Shown here in pieces: positions 51,954 through 52,039 of a stretch of DNA of 52,039 nucleotides. Each line of letters opens with the position of its first letter. Position 1 is the first letter of the stretch. The notes beneath the pieces are model-generated. The model did no database searches. It was not told where the DNA came from and worked only from the letters and a program-made list of their open reading frames with translations. The position numbers and the translations under genes are program-made. The DNA comes from Deltaproteobacteria bacterium (lineage in GTDB: Bacteria > Bdellovibrionota_C > UBA2361 > OMII01), in assembly GCA_947491545.1 (NCBI GenBank), contig CANLJX010000006.1:1-52039 (forward strand), written 5' to 3'.

Positions 51954-52027
51954 CTGCTGCTGGTGACCCACCACACACTATCCGCCAGAGGCACTAACAC
52001 CGCGTATGCATTGCATCTTAGTGCGAA

Positions 52028-52039
52028 CGCGAACTCTCT
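52028..52039 (+). repeat. REP-like palindrome E, truncated by the window end
   Basis: CGCGAACTCTCT matches the first half of D/B. Confidence 0.45.

Overview
A roughly 52 kb, gene-dense bacterial chromosomal window, coding mostly on the minus strand. Recognisable blocks, all read from the translated ORFs without any database search: (i) secF-secD-yajC-purA; (ii) the truB-nrnA-rbfA-infB-ylxR-nusA-rimP information-processing cluster; (iii) a GH15-like six-hairpin glycosidase overlapping a small DOMON/CBM9-like gene; (iv) acyl-CoA dehydrogenase, zwf, tal, a GT2, rimO, lolA, another GT2 and a GT4; (v) two tRNA-Gly genes (CCC and GCC) separated by a 71-bp tandem repeat; (vi) a flagellar operon flgB-flgC-fliE-fliF-fliH-fliI-fliJ-motE-like with no fliG in the usual slot, plus mtgA and an SGNH protein; (vii) a flagellar-type regulatory cluster of two sigma-54 activators, a soluble histidine kinase and a TPR protein; (viii) a cytochrome c, a PurM-like protein coupled to an acyl-CoA ligase, a HUH/Y1 RAYT-like transposase with nearby REP-like palindromes, a ferredoxin-NADP reductase and trmL. 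Best leads: the RAYT with its TCTCTGAGA-core palindromes, the 71-bp two-hairpin tandem repeat between the tRNA-Gly genes, two structured non-coding regions near 44.8-45.6 kb, the missing fliG, and a duplicated zf-TFIIB-like protein that has lost most of its zinc ligands. No clearly new defence system or CRISPR array was seen.
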